Position numbers and translations under genes: made by a program. Below, in pieces: positions 7,970 through 17,424 of a stretch of DNA of 64,000 bases. Within the stretch, counting starts at the first letter, position 1; every line of letters begins with the position of its first letter. A model generated the notes under the pieces. It searched no databases. It had not been told where the DNA came from and saw only the letters and a program-made list of their open reading frames with translations. Source of the stretch: Nostoc sp. UHCC 0870 (GTDB taxonomy: Bacteria > Cyanobacteriota > Cyanobacteriia > Cyanobacteriales > Nostocaceae); NCBI RefSeq assembly GCF_022063185.1, contig NZ_CP091913.1, forward strand, positions 5,495,141 to 5,559,140, written 5' to 3'.

Positions 7970-10717
7970 ATGGGAAAATTTCAGGCCAATAAAATGACAG
8001 CAACAGATAAAAATACCATACAACCACAGCAATGGCATAACTTGCCTGCATCAAAGGTGGCGCAAAATTTAGACACCAATCTAGAAGCAGGTTTGACACC
8101 TAATGAAGTGACAAAACGACGGGAACGTTTTGGTGCTAATGAACTCAAAGCTAAACCCGGAAAAAGTCAATTAGTGAGGTTTTTATTACAATTTAACCAG
8201 CCGTTGTTGTACATATTGATCATTGCAGGGGCAATCAAAGCCTTAATTGGACAATGGGTAAATGCTGGGGTAATTTGGGGCGTAACACTAATTAACGCTA
8301 TTATTGGTTTTATTCAAGAATCAAAAGCCGAAAGTGCGATCGCAGCTTTAGCGTCTTCAGTAGAAACTAATGCAACTATCCTCCGCAATGGTCAAAAGAT
8401 TCAAGTTCCCTCCCAGGAGTTAGTACCAGGGGATATTGTCTTACTCGCTTCTGGCGATAAAGTACCAGCAGATTTGCGTCTTGTACAATCCCGCAATCTT
8501 CAAGTTAATGAATCAGCACTTACGGGTGAGTCGGTGGCGGTGGAAAAAAATACCCAACCACTCGATCAAGATGCAGTCTTAGCAGAACGCATTAATATGG
8601 CTTATGCTGGCAGCTTTGTTACCTTTGGCACTGGCAAAGGCATTGTTGTAGCCATTGGTGAAGCCACGGAAACTGGGCGTATCTCCCAACTAATGGAGCA
8701 AGGTACGAGCCTAAAAACTCCCCTAACGCGGAAATTTGATAAATTTAGCCGCACCCTACTATACATTATTCTCGGCATAGCTACGCTGACCTTTGCTGTT
8801 GGGTTGGGATACGGTAATTCATGGTCAGAAATGTTTGAAGCGGCGATCGCCTTTGCTGTGAGTGCAATTCCTGAAGGTTTGCCTGCTGTAGTCACAGTCA
8901 CATTAGCTATAGGTGTATCTCGCATGGCTCGCCGTCATGCGATCGTGCGTAAGTTGCCCGCCGTGGAAACCCTCGGCGGTGCTACAGTTATCTGTTCTGA
9001 TAAGACTGGAACACTAACTGAAAACCAAATGACTGTACAGGCAATTTATACTGGTGGGGAAGAATATACAGTCACGGGTACAGGCTATATTCCAGAAGGA
9101 GAAATTTTATTCCAGGAACAGCCAATAGATTGGCGCAATTATCCTGTTTTAGCGGAATGTCTGAAAGCGGGGTTGTTATGTAATGACTCACACTTAGAAT
9201 ACAAGGAAGAACAATGGCAAGTTGTCGGTGATCCCACTGAGGGAGCATTGATAGTTGTTGCAAATAAAGGGGAACTGGAACGCCGCACCTTAGAACAAGA
9301 AATGCCCAGATTGGATACTATCCCCTTTGAGTCTGAGTTTCAATACATGGCAACTTTGCATGAAGATGCTTCAGGTGTGAGGACTATCTATGTTAAGGGT
9401 TCAGTCGAGGCGATTCTCAAACGTTGTCAGCAAACTTTAGATACTCAGGGTAATCTAGCTTCTGTAGATCCAGAAAACATACATCAAAAAGTTGATGCAA
9501 TGGCGCATCAGGGTTTACGGGTACTGGCTTTTGCTAAAAAATCTGTCTCAGCTGCTCAAGATGAACTAGATCATGCAGATATCGAAACAGATTTGGTTTT
9601 CTTGGGATTACAAGGAATGATCGATCCGCCTAGAGCAGAAGCGATCGCCGCCGTAGCCGCCTGTCAAAATGCTGGTATTCAAGTCAAAATGATTACAGGC
9701 GATCATGTAGTCACTGCACAAGCGATCGCAGAACGGATGGGCTTTAATCAAAATGGTCAAGTTCTGGCTTTCACAGGTAGCCAACTAGCCCAAATGGATA
9801 AATCAGAACTGGCTACAGCCATAGAAGACGGGGCTGTATTTGCGCGTGTTGCACCAGAGCAAAAACTCCGCATTGTAGAAGCCTTGCAATCTAAAGGCGA
9901 AATTGTCGCCATGACTGGGGATGGTGTGAATGATGCACCAGCCTTAAAACAAGCAGAAATCGGGATTGCAATGGGGGGTGCGGGTACGGAGGTAGCCAAA
10001 GAAGCCGCAGATATGATTTTGACAGATGATAATTTCGCCTCCATAGAAGCGGCGATAGAAGAAGGGCGGACTGTATATCGAAACCTATTGAAAGCGATCG
10101 CCTTTATCCTACCTGTGAATGGTGGGGAATCAATGACGATTTTAATTAGTGTCCTACTGGCTAGAGCATTACCAATTTTATCTTTACAAGTGCTGTGGTT
10201 AAATATGGTGAATTCCATCGCCATGACTGTACCCTTAGCCTTTGAGCCTAAGTCCCCAAGGGTGATGCAACAACCGCCGCGCAGCCCCCGCGAACCCTTA
10301 CTTTCCCGCAGTTTAATTAAGCGTATCCTGGCAATTTCTATCTTTAACTGGATTTTGATTTTTGGTGTATTTGAATGGATGCGACAAACTACAGACGATA
10401 TCACTTTAGCCAGGACAATGGCAATTCAAGCATTAGTAGCTGGGAGATTATTTTATCTTTTAAGTATTAGTCAATTAGGAATGGCTATCATTAATCGACT
10501 GCGGGGAATTAGACAAACATTCAGCGATGCTTCCGTCATGGGAATTGGCATTGCTTGTGCCATAGTGTTACAGATCATATTCAGCCAATGGGGCTTGATG
10601 AATCGTTTATTTTCTACTGCGCCACTGAACTTACAACAATGGTTAATTTGTTTGCTTGTAGGCTTACCAATGATTCCCTTAGCAATACTAGTAAATCGTT
10701 TTGACCCTCTTGATTGA
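7970..10717 (+). CDS. P-type cation-transporting ATPase (P2A-like)
   Basis: 915 residues, full length for P2-type ATPases. N-terminal cation-ATPase domain; actuator loop with TGES at about 183; PEGLP in M4 at about 301; phosphorylation motif DKTGTLT with Asp at about 344; nucleotide-binding region with KGSVE at about 475; hinge GDGVNDAP at about 648; then C-terminal helices M5-M10. The domain order is that of PacL/SERCA-like pumps. In M5 the Glu of NGGES is kept, but in M6 the usual N-x-x-T/D-D is replaced by NMVNSI, so the acidic site II residue is missing. The ion is therefore not safely Ca2+; another cation is possible. Start: the first ATG; an alternative ATG lies eight codons in. No metal regulator or chaperone is adjacent. 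Confidence 0.92.
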   Translation: MGKFQANKMTATDKNTIQPQQWHNLPASKVAQNLDTNLEAGLTPNEVTKRRERFGANELKAKPGKSQLVRFLLQFNQPLLYILIIAGAIKALIGQWVNAGVIWGVTLINAIIGFIQESKAESAIAALASSVETNATILRNGQKIQVPSQELVPGDIVLLASGDKVPADLRLVQSRNLQVNESALTGESVAVEKNTQPLDQDAVLAERINMAYAGSFVTFGTGKGIVVAIGEATETGRISQLMEQGTSLKTPLTRKFDKFSRTLLYIILGIATLTFAVGLGYGNSWSEMFEAAIAFAVSAIPEGLPAVVTVTLAIGVSRMARRHAIVRKLPAVETLGGATVICSDKTGTLTENQMTVQAIYTGGEEYTVTGTGYIPEGEILFQEQPIDWRNYPVLAECLKAGLLCNDSHLEYKEEQWQVVGDPTEGALIVVANKGELERRTLEQEMPRLDTIPFESEFQYMATLHEDASGVRTIYVKGSVEAILKRCQQTLDTQGNLASVDPENIHQKVDAMAHQGLRVLAFAKKSVSAAQDELDHADIETDLVFLGLQGMIDPPRAEAIAAVAACQNAGIQVKMITGDHVVTAQAIAERMGFNQNGQVLAFTGSQLAQMDKSELATAIEDGAVFARVAPEQKLRIVEALQSKGEIVAMTGDGVNDAPALKQAEIGIAMGGAGTEVAKEAADMILTDDNFASIEAAIEEGRTVYRNLLKAIAFILPVNGGESMTILISVLLARALPILSLQVLWLNMVNSIAMTVPLAFEPKSPRVMQQPPRSPREPLLSRSLIKRILAISIFNWILIFGVFEWMRQTTDDITLARTMAIQALVAGRLFYLLSISQLGMAIINRLRGIRQTFSDASVMGIGIACAIVLQIIFSQWGLMNRLFSTAPLNLQQWLICLLVGLPMIPLAILVNRFDPLD

Positions 10718-10790
10718 GGTGATAAATTATTGCGTAATCTGAATGCGATCGCACTTGATAATTATCAGGCGATCGTCATTGGGAGCGTTT

Positions 10791-10862
10791 TGTCATTCTG
10801 AGTGAAACGAAGAATCTCATGACTAAGGGAAGGAGTGAGATGCTTCCTGCGTCAGCATGACA
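10791..10862. repeat. Interspersed repeat, family B (short copy)
   Basis: TGTCATTCTGAGTGAAACG...AGAATCTC...GAGATGCTTCC...CAGCATGACA, an imperfect inverted repeat between two convergent genes. It may serve as a bidirectional 3' hairpin. Confidence 0.6.
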
Positions 10863-10876
10863 GGGGAATGGGTATC

Positions 10877-12658
10877 TCAATGGTATGATACTGGCAATTC
10901 GGTAGTGTTACCACTATAGGCGATCGCTTCCATTGGAACTGTCGAATGTTGAATTTCCTGTTGATGTAAAGGAATTTCAATCCAAAATTCACATCCTTTC
11001 CCCAAGTCCGATTCACATCGCAATATTCCAGAGTGTTTATCAACAATAATTTGATAACTAATCGATAAACCTAAACCTGTTCCTTGACCCACAGGTTTAG
11101 TTGTGAAAAATGGGTCAAATAACTTTTGTTTAACTTTATCAGTCATGCCTGGGCCATTGTCGGCGATTTTGACTATGACTCGGTTATTTTTAGCAAGATA
11201 AGTGCTAATTTTAATGTAACTGGGATTAGTTTCAATTTCTTGTGGGGTACGCTCGGCATTATAACTATTGAGAGCATCAATAGCATTATTAATAATATTC
11301 AAAAATACTTGGTTTAACTGTCCTGCATGACACTCTACCAGAGGTAGCTGGCCATACTCCTTGATAATTTCGATTTTGGGGTTCTCTGGTTTAGCCTTGA
11401 ATCGATTTTGCAAAATCAATAGTGTACTTTCAATTCCTTCATGAATATTGACTGCTTTCATCTCCGCTTCATCTAGACGAGAGAAATTACGTAAAGACAA
11501 AACTATTTGCTGAATACGCTGAGATCCCATTGTCATCGAACCGAGAATTTTTGGTAGGTCTTCTTGGATAAACTCCAAGTCCATGTGTTCAATCTTTGAT
11601 TGGATTGTTTTACTAGGATGGGGAAACTCTTGTTGATATAAACTGACTAAATCTAGTAGGTCTTGTGTGTAGTCATTAGCATGAGTCACATTACCGTAAA
11701 TAAAATTCACTGGGTTATTAATTTCATGTGCTACCCCAGCTACCAACTGACCTAAGCTAGACATTTTTTCAGTTTGAATTAGTTGTGCTTGGGTACTTTG
11801 TAATTCTTGTAATGCTCTTTGGAGTTCTAATTCTGCTTGTTTGCGTTCAGTAATTTCTAACTCCAAACGTTGGTTCATGTGAGTTAATTCTGTATTTTTA
11901 ATCAGTGTTTCATGAGACTTAGCTAATTTAATAGCCATATGGTTAAATGCTTTAGCCAAGTCTTCTATTTCATCACCAGTACGCATATCCAAACGATACT
12001 CAAAGTTACCTGTAGCAATTTCTGATGTTCCCGCCTGCAAATTATGCAAAGATTTGATTGTTGGTCGCCAAATCAGCATAAATTCGCCAGAAAACAGCAT
12101 TAAAATCACTGCAACGACCACAAAAGAAATAATTCTCTGTACTTGATGAAGATTTTCTAAATCTTTTTCTACTAACTCCCTTTGTTTATCAGTACGTTGA
12201 ATGAGCTCATCAAGAAATAATTTAATATCTCTGCTAAAAGAATTAATAGAGCGAAAATACAGTTGTGAATCTGCCGCATTAGCTTGACTCGAACTTTGCT
12301 CAATTAATTGAGTTGCTATGCGGCGAAGAAACTGGTGACGACGACGAATTACAGATATTTCAGGCACATCTGGCATTAAGAGTTCCAACTCATCCAAGGA
12401 GTTGATAAACTGTGCATGGGATTGTTCAATTTCTGCATTTTGATTTTGGAATAGAACAAAATCTTTGAGGATAATAATTTCTGACTTCAAGGCGTTATCT
12501 GCTTCTAGAGCTGCTTTGATGGTTTCCGCAGTGTCATAGCTTTTCTCGCGTACAGTTTGCTTAATCTGCTGCACTACTACCGTATTACCAATGAGGATAG
12601 CCACTACAAGTCCAACAGATACGGCAGAACTAGTCAGTAGCTTTGTAGAGATTTTCAT
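10877..12658 (-). CDS. Membrane-bound sensor histidine kinase
   Basis: 593 residues. TM1 (about 10-30), an extracytoplasmic helical region (31-170), TM2 (about 175-197), a HAMP domain (about 198-250), a coiled coil (about 255-300), then HisKA with GVAHEINNP (His at about 310) and HATPase_c with N (NIINNAIDAL), G1 (ADNGPGM), F and G2 (GTGLGLSI) boxes ending at about 575. All catalytic motifs are intact. This type with a long HAMP-coiled-coil linker is common in Nostoc. It starts 1 bp after the stop of the PhnD-like lipoprotein gene, so the two are co-transcribed and probably work together: the binding protein could present a ligand to the kinase. No response regulator is adjacent; the nearest is at 20385-21092. 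Confidence 0.92.
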   Translation of the reverse strand: MKISTKLLTSSAVSVGLVVAILIGNTVVVQQIKQTVREKSYDTAETIKAALEADNALKSEIIILKDFVLFQNQNAEIEQSHAQFINSLDELELLMPDVPEISVIRRRHQFLRRIATQLIEQSSSQANAADSQLYFRSINSFSRDIKLFLDELIQRTDKQRELVEKDLENLHQVQRIISFVVVAVILMLFSGEFMLIWRPTIKSLHNLQAGTSEIATGNFEYRLDMRTGDEIEDLAKAFNHMAIKLAKSHETLIKNTELTHMNQRLELEITERKQAELELQRALQELQSTQAQLIQTEKMSSLGQLVAGVAHEINNPVNFIYGNVTHANDYTQDLLDLVSLYQQEFPHPSKTIQSKIEHMDLEFIQEDLPKILGSMTMGSQRIQQIVLSLRNFSRLDEAEMKAVNIHEGIESTLLILQNRFKAKPENPKIEIIKEYGQLPLVECHAGQLNQVFLNIINNAIDALNSYNAERTPQEIETNPSYIKISTYLAKNNRVIVKIADNGPGMTDKVKQKLFDPFFTTKPVGQGTGLGLSISYQIIVDKHSGILRCESDLGKGCEFWIEIPLHQQEIQHSTVPMEAIAYSGNTTELPVSYH

Positions 12659-12659
12659 T

Positions 12660-13685
12660 TTACGGAAGAGACATTAAGTTCAATTCTTGGCGGATTTTTT
12701 GAATCTGATCATAATCAGAAGCAATGACAAGGGTATATCCATCTAATTTACTACCTCCAATAGCATCAATCTCCATCGTAATACTTAGAAAAGCTTGCTT
12801 AAGTTGTTGTATTAACTCAGGGGGTAGTTCCTCCGATACTACTATAGGAAAGTTGGGTATGGGAGCAGATTCCCAAATAATTTTAGTATTTTTTGATGTG
12901 AGTTTAACATTCTTTTGCTGTTTAGTATATGAAGCAATATTGCTAGCGACAGCATCAACCATGCCATTTTCTAGTGCCGCCATACTTTGACTATGATTGC
13001 CCAAATAGATGAGTTGAGTAAAATCTTGGTAAGGATTATTAATTCTTTGTTGTTTCAAATCTGCTAAGGCTGCAAGATATCCGAAGGTAGAGGTTTGATC
13101 AACTAAAGCAATGCTTTTGCCTTTTAGGTCTTCTAATTTCTTAATGTTGCTATTGGCTTTAACAATAATACACAATCGATACCAAGGTTGACCTGTATTG
13201 GTGTCAATAGGAGCTACCAAAGGTTGAATTTTTGCACCTTTCTCTACAGCTTCAAGATAGGTAACAGATCCCAAGTAGGCTATATCTATTTGGTTTTCGA
13301 CTAGCCACTGTACAACTTCTTTATTGTCTTGAGCAATCTGGAAATCAACGCCTCGCCCTAGATATGTTTCTAAATAATTACCTAGGGGTTTAAGTGCTTG
13401 TTTTTGGTCTGTCTGATTTTGGGTAGGCATTAACCCAATTCTGAGATTGGGTGGATTGTTTTTGCTATTAGTAGGGGTTTCATACGCAGTACCTTGTCTT
13501 TCCCTTGTGCGTCTAGTTACCTTAATTGGCGATGGCGATGAGGTTTGATTGAGAGTCTGCTGACTATATGGGGATGAATTTTCAGTACAGCCTATACTCA
13601 GTAGTGATGCGATCGCACCTACAATTAATATCTTGCCACTAAACAAAGACTGTTTGTTAACAAGCCACTGCACGGCTTTTATCAT
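12660..13685 (-). CDS. PhnD-like periplasmic binding lipoprotein
   Basis: 341 residues. Signal peptide with lipobox LLSIGC (Cys33), a Ser/Thr-rich linker to about 75, then a PhnD/SsuA-type (phosphate/phosphonate/sulfonate) binding domain: NLRIGLMPTQNQTDQKQALKPLGNYLE, IDIAYLGSVTYLEA and LEDLKGKSIALVDQTSTFGYL are typical. Such domains bind small anions in the periplasm. No permease or ATPase of a phosphonate transporter is nearby; instead the next gene, 1 bp downstream, is a sensor kinase. The protein is therefore more likely a sensory ligand-binding subunit than a transport component (inference). First gene of the pair; the 240-bp upstream region shows no clear promoter boxes. Confidence 0.85.
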   Translation of the reverse strand: MIKAVQWLVNKQSLFSGKILIVGAIASLLSIGCTENSSPYSQQTLNQTSSPSPIKVTRRTRERQGTAYETPTNSKNNPPNLRIGLMPTQNQTDQKQALKPLGNYLETYLGRGVDFQIAQDNKEVVQWLVENQIDIAYLGSVTYLEAVEKGAKIQPLVAPIDTNTGQPWYRLCIIVKANSNIKKLEDLKGKSIALVDQTSTFGYLAALADLKQQRINNPYQDFTQLIYLGNHSQSMAALENGMVDAVASNIASYTKQQKNVKLTSKNTKIIWESAPIPNFPIVVSEELPPELIQQLKQAFLSITMEIDAIGGSKLDGYTLVIASDYDQIQKIRQELNLMSLP

Positions 13686-13923
13686 AGGATTAGACTCAGG
13701 TGATCAATAGTTTAAGCCAATACTAGGATTTAATTTTTTACCTAGAATCAGCTAAATAAATTTCTCACCCAAGATATTAGGTGAATAATTGCAAGTTTAT
13801 ACTGGATTAGCAAAGACATCAATAATTCAGTTTTTCAGTGATTGACGTAAATAGGAATATTAAGCAATACTGCCGCGTTTTCTAGCTTCCTTGTAAGAAG
13901 TGCCAACATTTCTCAACCCAGCT

Positions 13924-15132
13924 TTAATCATTTGTTTCTCTAACAACGCAAAAAAAACGGGTTCTATCACCGCCTCTGACTACAGCTTGATTATGGGCTT
14001 CGGCGATCGCCACAGGATAACCACAGCCTTTCTGTACCTGTGCTAACATCAATCCCAAAGCTTGGTCAAACATGGCTGTATTCTCAGCTACCCATGCGGG
14101 TACTTCTATCCGCGCAATTTCTGTACCGACGTGAACGTGGCAAAAATAGATAGTTTGGTCTGCGTAAAGTTCCAGGATGCGGTTATTGCTGCGCCACAGT
14201 GGCCCCCGTTGTCCAGGCGTAAGTTGAGTAGTCCACAATGCCGTATCTCGCAACGGTTCAAACACTTTGCAAGGGACTTTTTCTAGTTGATTGGGGCAAT
14301 AACTAACACAATCTGGTGCGGGATGGGGACAAGCCAACAACCTTAAAAAATTCACCCCCTCCACATTCCGAGAAGCACTGAGATAACCCATCAAAGGAAT
14401 TTGAGCCGCACGCATTTGACTCCAAGCTTCCAGAATGGGGGGTAAAATGCGATCGCGTGCATCTACAGGTAACTGTTCCAAAAACCAGTAAATTAACGAA
14501 CCATCCACCATTGCTAAAGCAGGAATTGGTGATTGGGGATGAGGGATTAGGGATTGGTTATTGTTCTCTTCCCTACTCCCCAGATCCCCTGTTTTTCTCC
14601 TTCCAGTCCCCAGTCCCCCGTCACCAGTACCTACTTCCCTCACCAACTCAGCCAAAACCGTTGCTTCGCTAGCAGTGCGGCGATAACTCATCCATTCTTC
14701 AGTTTTAATTCCCCACTGGCGGGACATATATAAATCTTCAGGGCGGTAAAATACCTCTGGCAAACTATCCATGAGGGGATAGCGATTTTGTCCATAGTGT
14801 AGGACTACCCTACCGATATTTAAGAGATAACAGTAAGCAATTTCGTGATGATTGGGGGCAATTTGTGAACCATCGGTAGCAATAACAGTGTGTACCTTGG
14901 GGGGAACAGGAATATCTATGCGAGTATTTAGCGGCTCAAGGGGTGTAGCATTAGCAAAGAGAATGCGATCGCGCCATTTTTCCTGACGTTCCATCACCTC
15001 TTGTTGACACTCATAAGCTTTTTTTAGGTGCTGTTGCGCCAACTCTAAACGCTGGCGACTAGCCACAGCCTCTTGGCTAAGATGCTGACTTATACCCTGC
15101 ATTTCTCGCGCTAATTTCGTTAAATCAAGCAT
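13924..15132 (-). CDS. NurA-domain nuclease, probable 3' frameshift
   Basis: 402 residues in the uninterrupted frame. NurA-type 5'-3' nuclease motifs: IATDGSQI (first catalytic Asp), VDGSLIYWFLEQL (second Asp), LMGYLSASR, and the C-terminal EAHNQAVVRGGDRTRFF. NurA normally works with the HerA helicase in end resection; no HerA is in the window. Two oddities. (1) At 13950-13957 there is a run of eight A (T8 in the gene); dropping one base continues as FFALLEKQMIKAGLRNVGTS to a stop at 13860, which reads like a genuine C-terminus. (2) About 40 low-complexity residues between VREV and PALAM come from an in-frame insertion of heptamer-repeat DNA. Start: ATG at 15132 (MLDLTKLAREM); the longer frame upstream is repeat DNA. 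Confidence 0.8.
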   Translation of the reverse strand: MLDLTKLAREMQGISQHLSQEAVASRQRLELAQQHLKKAYECQQEVMERQEKWRDRILFANATPLEPLNTRIDIPVPPKVHTVIATDGSQIAPNHHEIAYCYLLNIGRVVLHYGQNRYPLMDSLPEVFYRPEDLYMSRQWGIKTEEWMSYRRTASEATVLAELVREVGTGDGGLGTGRRKTGDLGSREENNNQSLIPHPQSPIPALAMVDGSLIYWFLEQLPVDARDRILPPILEAWSQMRAAQIPLMGYLSASRNVEGVNFLRLLACPHPAPDCVSYCPNQLEKVPCKVFEPLRDTALWTTQLTPGQRGPLWRSNNRILELYADQTIYFCHVHVGTEIARIEVPAWVAENTAMFDQALGLMLAQVQKGCGYPVAIAEAHNQAVVRGGDRTRFFCVVRETND

Positions 15133-15377
15133 AGAGTGAGTAGTGAGTAGTGAGTAGTGAGTGCTGAGTGCTGAGTAGTGAGTAGTGAGTGCTGAGTGCT
15201 GAGTAGTGAGTAGTGAGTGCTGAGTGCTGAGTAGTGAGTGCTGAGTGCTGAGTAGTGAGTGCTGAGTGCTGAGTAGGTACGCATTATATTTTTCTCCCCC
15301 TGCTTCCCCTGCTTCCCCTGCTTTCTTTTCCCCTGTCACCTGTCCCCTGTCACCTGTCACCTGTCCCCTGTCCCCTA
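15133..15377. repeat. Heptanucleotide (STRR) repeat tract upstream of nurA
   Basis: Units of GAGTAGT and GAGTGCT repeat about 20 times (15133-15275), followed by a C-rich tract of CCCCTGCTTCCC and CACCTGTCC units (15296-15377). It separates the nurA and HAD genes and contains no promoter I can recognise. Confidence 0.9.
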
Positions 15378-15381
15378 ATTA

Positions 15382-16248
15382 TCACAGCCACCCAGAAAAA
15401 TCTTTAGCAAATTGAGACAGGGATAATAATTTAATTCGGGAATTGTCTTGGGCAGCTTTTCTTTCTGGTTGCGTATTATAACCCCAATCTCCTAGGAAAA
15501 GCTTGACATCCTTTAGGTCTGTTTGCTGTTGGACTAATTCCAATGTCTTGAGTCTGTCTTCTATAAACCACAAATTACCGGGTTGAATATCCGCGCCTGT
15601 AATCAATTCGCGCAGGGTTTCGTATTTGGGACGCTTGATTTCTTTGCCGAAAATGGCTGTTGGTGGTAAGTCTACCCCTTCTCGTTGCAATAACTGCTGT
15701 ACAAAGCGTCCTTCTTTGGTGGTGACAATATATAGCTTGACTTCACTATCAATAGTCACTTTTAGTTTTTCCACCACCCCAGGATAAAATTTATGCAAAC
15801 TCAGCCAACCGTCTAAATCTGTAGCAATCCATTCATCCCGTAGGCTGTCTAGTTTGATCGCAATTTCTTTTGACTGTAGCTTGTCGGTTGACAAAATTTG
15901 TGGGGTAATATTTGCCCATTCCTGAAGAATCTTGTCTTCTGGAATGTCATCTATTAAGGCTTTAATTAACACTGGCATTTCCCAACCTGTTTCAATTACA
16001 GGTCGGAGGCGATAGAATCTTAATGCTAAATCGTCTGGTGGTGTATCGTTAGCAGGCGACCAAATTTGACAGTAAGCACGCCATGCTACCTCAAAATATT
16101 CAATTAGTCCATCGCAAATCACACCATCAAAGTCTAAAGCTAAAATTTTCGGACTACTCGCTGTCATGGTTTTGAGGGTTAAAACTGCTTTTGTCAGCTT
16201 AACTGATGCTGTCGATATTTTTTGTATAAAAATATCTGAATATCTCAA
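15382..16248 (-). CDS. HAD-superfamily hydrolase
   Basis: 288 residues from the first start, 261 from the ATG at 16167 (MTASSPK), which directly precedes the conserved core and is probably the true start. HAD motif I is ILALDFDGVICDG (nucleophile DFD); the Thr of IVTTKEG is motif II; a Lys (FGKEIKRPKYE) is motif III; WFIEDRLKTLE is motif IV. An alpha-helical cap domain lies between motif I and motif II. Members are cytosolic phosphatases for small substrates; the substrate cannot be predicted. The gene follows the same direction as nurA, but the repeat tract between them makes co-transcription doubtful. A sulfur or carbon function is not indicated by the neighbours. Confidence 0.85.
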   Translation of the reverse strand: MRYSDIFIQKISTASVKLTKAVLTLKTMTASSPKILALDFDGVICDGLIEYFEVAWRAYCQIWSPANDTPPDDLALRFYRLRPVIETGWEMPVLIKALIDDIPEDKILQEWANITPQILSTDKLQSKEIAIKLDSLRDEWIATDLDGWLSLHKFYPGVVEKLKVTIDSEVKLYIVTTKEGRFVQQLLQREGVDLPPTAIFGKEIKRPKYETLRELITGADIQPGNLWFIEDRLKTLELVQQQTDLKDVKLFLGDWGYNTQPERKAAQDNSRIKLLSLSQFAKDFSGWL

Positions 16249-16304
16249 TATTTTAATAAAACTGACGCATTCGCAACGAAAATAAAAGCTTTGTGTTACT
16301 TCTC

Positions 16305-16490
16305 TAAGAGGGTGTTTGAAAAGTCTGTTTCTTTGTCATGTTGTAGCTTGCTTCTCCGCAGGAGTATGCAGCGTAGCGGAATGTTCGCTGAAAGCGTTCC
16401 CGTTCGCGGTAGCGTTGCGTAGCAAAGGGTAACATCTGGTGTATGTGCCACAAAGCCTAGATTCTTCCTTACGCTCCGCTCCAGTCATGA
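16305..16490. repeat. Interspersed repeat, family B (copy 2, inverted)
   Basis: Reverse-complement relative of 4074-4229: shares GTTTGAAAAGTCTGTTTCTT, TGCCACAAAGCCTAGATTCT and GTCATGA ends, with an insertion of GCGTTCCCGTTCGCGGTAGC-type short repeats in the middle. It fills the gap between the HAD and permease genes. Confidence 0.7.
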
Positions 16491-16529
16491 TTGAATAATC
16501 ATCTTGCCAAAGTAACTGCATAAAACATT

Positions 16530-17378
16530 TCATTCTTTTTGGTTACTAGTAGGAATTAAAACGCCATGTTTGGGACTAAATAATAAAGCCAACAGAAATA
16601 ATCCTGACACTACTAAGACAATGGCTGGGCCAGAGGGCAAATTATAAAAGTAGCTGAGATACATACCACTAATACTAGAAATCACACCAATCACTGCACC
16701 CAAAATCATGACTTCATGTAAACGTTTCACTAATAGATAAGCCGTTGCTCCTGGTGTAATTAATAGTGATAGGACTAAAATTACACCTACAGCTTTCATG
16801 CTGGCGACAATAGTTAACGAAATCAACAGCATCAAGCCAAAGTTAAGTCGATTGACTGGTAAACCTGCGGCTTGCGCTCCCAAGGGGTCAAAGGTGTAAA
16901 ATAGTAGTTCTTTATATAACAAAACAATTACTATTAAAACAATGGCGGCAATGATAGCTGTGTGGCGCACTTCATCTACAGTTACCCCCAGAATATTGCC
17001 GAAAAGAAAGTGATTCAGGTCAATTTTATTGTCTTTTTGAATAATAGTAATTAAAGTAATGCCTAGGGCAAAGAATGCCGAGAAAACTATCCCCATTGCG
17101 GCATCTTCTTTAATAGGCGATCGCGTCCTAATCCAAGTTATAGCTACCGTACTCAACACTCCAGCAATAAACGCGCCAATAAAAATATTTGCCCCCAGCA
17201 TAAAAGCGATCGCCAATCCTGGTAAAACTGAGTGACTGATCGCATCACCCAACAGTGCTAATCTCTGCACCATCAAGTAACTACCCACAACAGCACATAG
17301 TAAACCCACCAAAATCGCAATGACTAGCGATCGCTGCATAAAACCATACTGCAACGGCTCAATTAAAGCGTCTAACAT
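16530..17378 (-). CDS. Metal ABC transporter permease (ZnuB/MntB/TroC family)
   Basis: 282 residues, seven to nine hydrophobic helices. Family signatures: GYLMVQRLALLGDAISHSVLPGL is represented as VGSYLMVQRLALLGDAISHS, then AMGIVFSAFFALG, FDPLGAQAAGLPV and the conserved TPGATAYLL. It forms the membrane channel for Zn2+ or Mn2+ import with an ATPase and a binding protein. Those partners are not adjacent: a matching ATPase and binding protein lie 13-15 kb away at 30704-32576, themselves without a permease. That suggests one transporter whose genes have been separated, if all three belong together (inference). The C-terminus is hydrophilic (PTSNQKE). Start: ATG, no clear Shine-Dalgarno. Confidence 0.9.
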   Translation of the reverse strand: MLDALIEPLQYGFMQRSLVIAILVGLLCAVVGSYLMVQRLALLGDAISHSVLPGLAIAFMLGANIFIGAFIAGVLSTVAITWIRTRSPIKEDAAMGIVFSAFFALGITLITIIQKDNKIDLNHFLFGNILGVTVDEVRHTAIIAAIVLIVIVLLYKELLFYTFDPLGAQAAGLPVNRLNFGLMLLISLTIVASMKAVGVILVLSLLITPGATAYLLVKRLHEVMILGAVIGVISSISGMYLSYFYNLPSGPAIVLVVSGLFLLALLFSPKHGVLIPTSNQKE

Positions 17379-17424
17379 AGATGAATCTCAGCTTTTTACC
17401 TATTTTCAATGGTAGCTTTATTTG

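Noticed and set aside
15133..15360. Long N-terminal extension of NurA (STQHSLL repeats)
   Set aside because: Codons derive from the heptamer array; the family core starts at MLDLTKLAREM.
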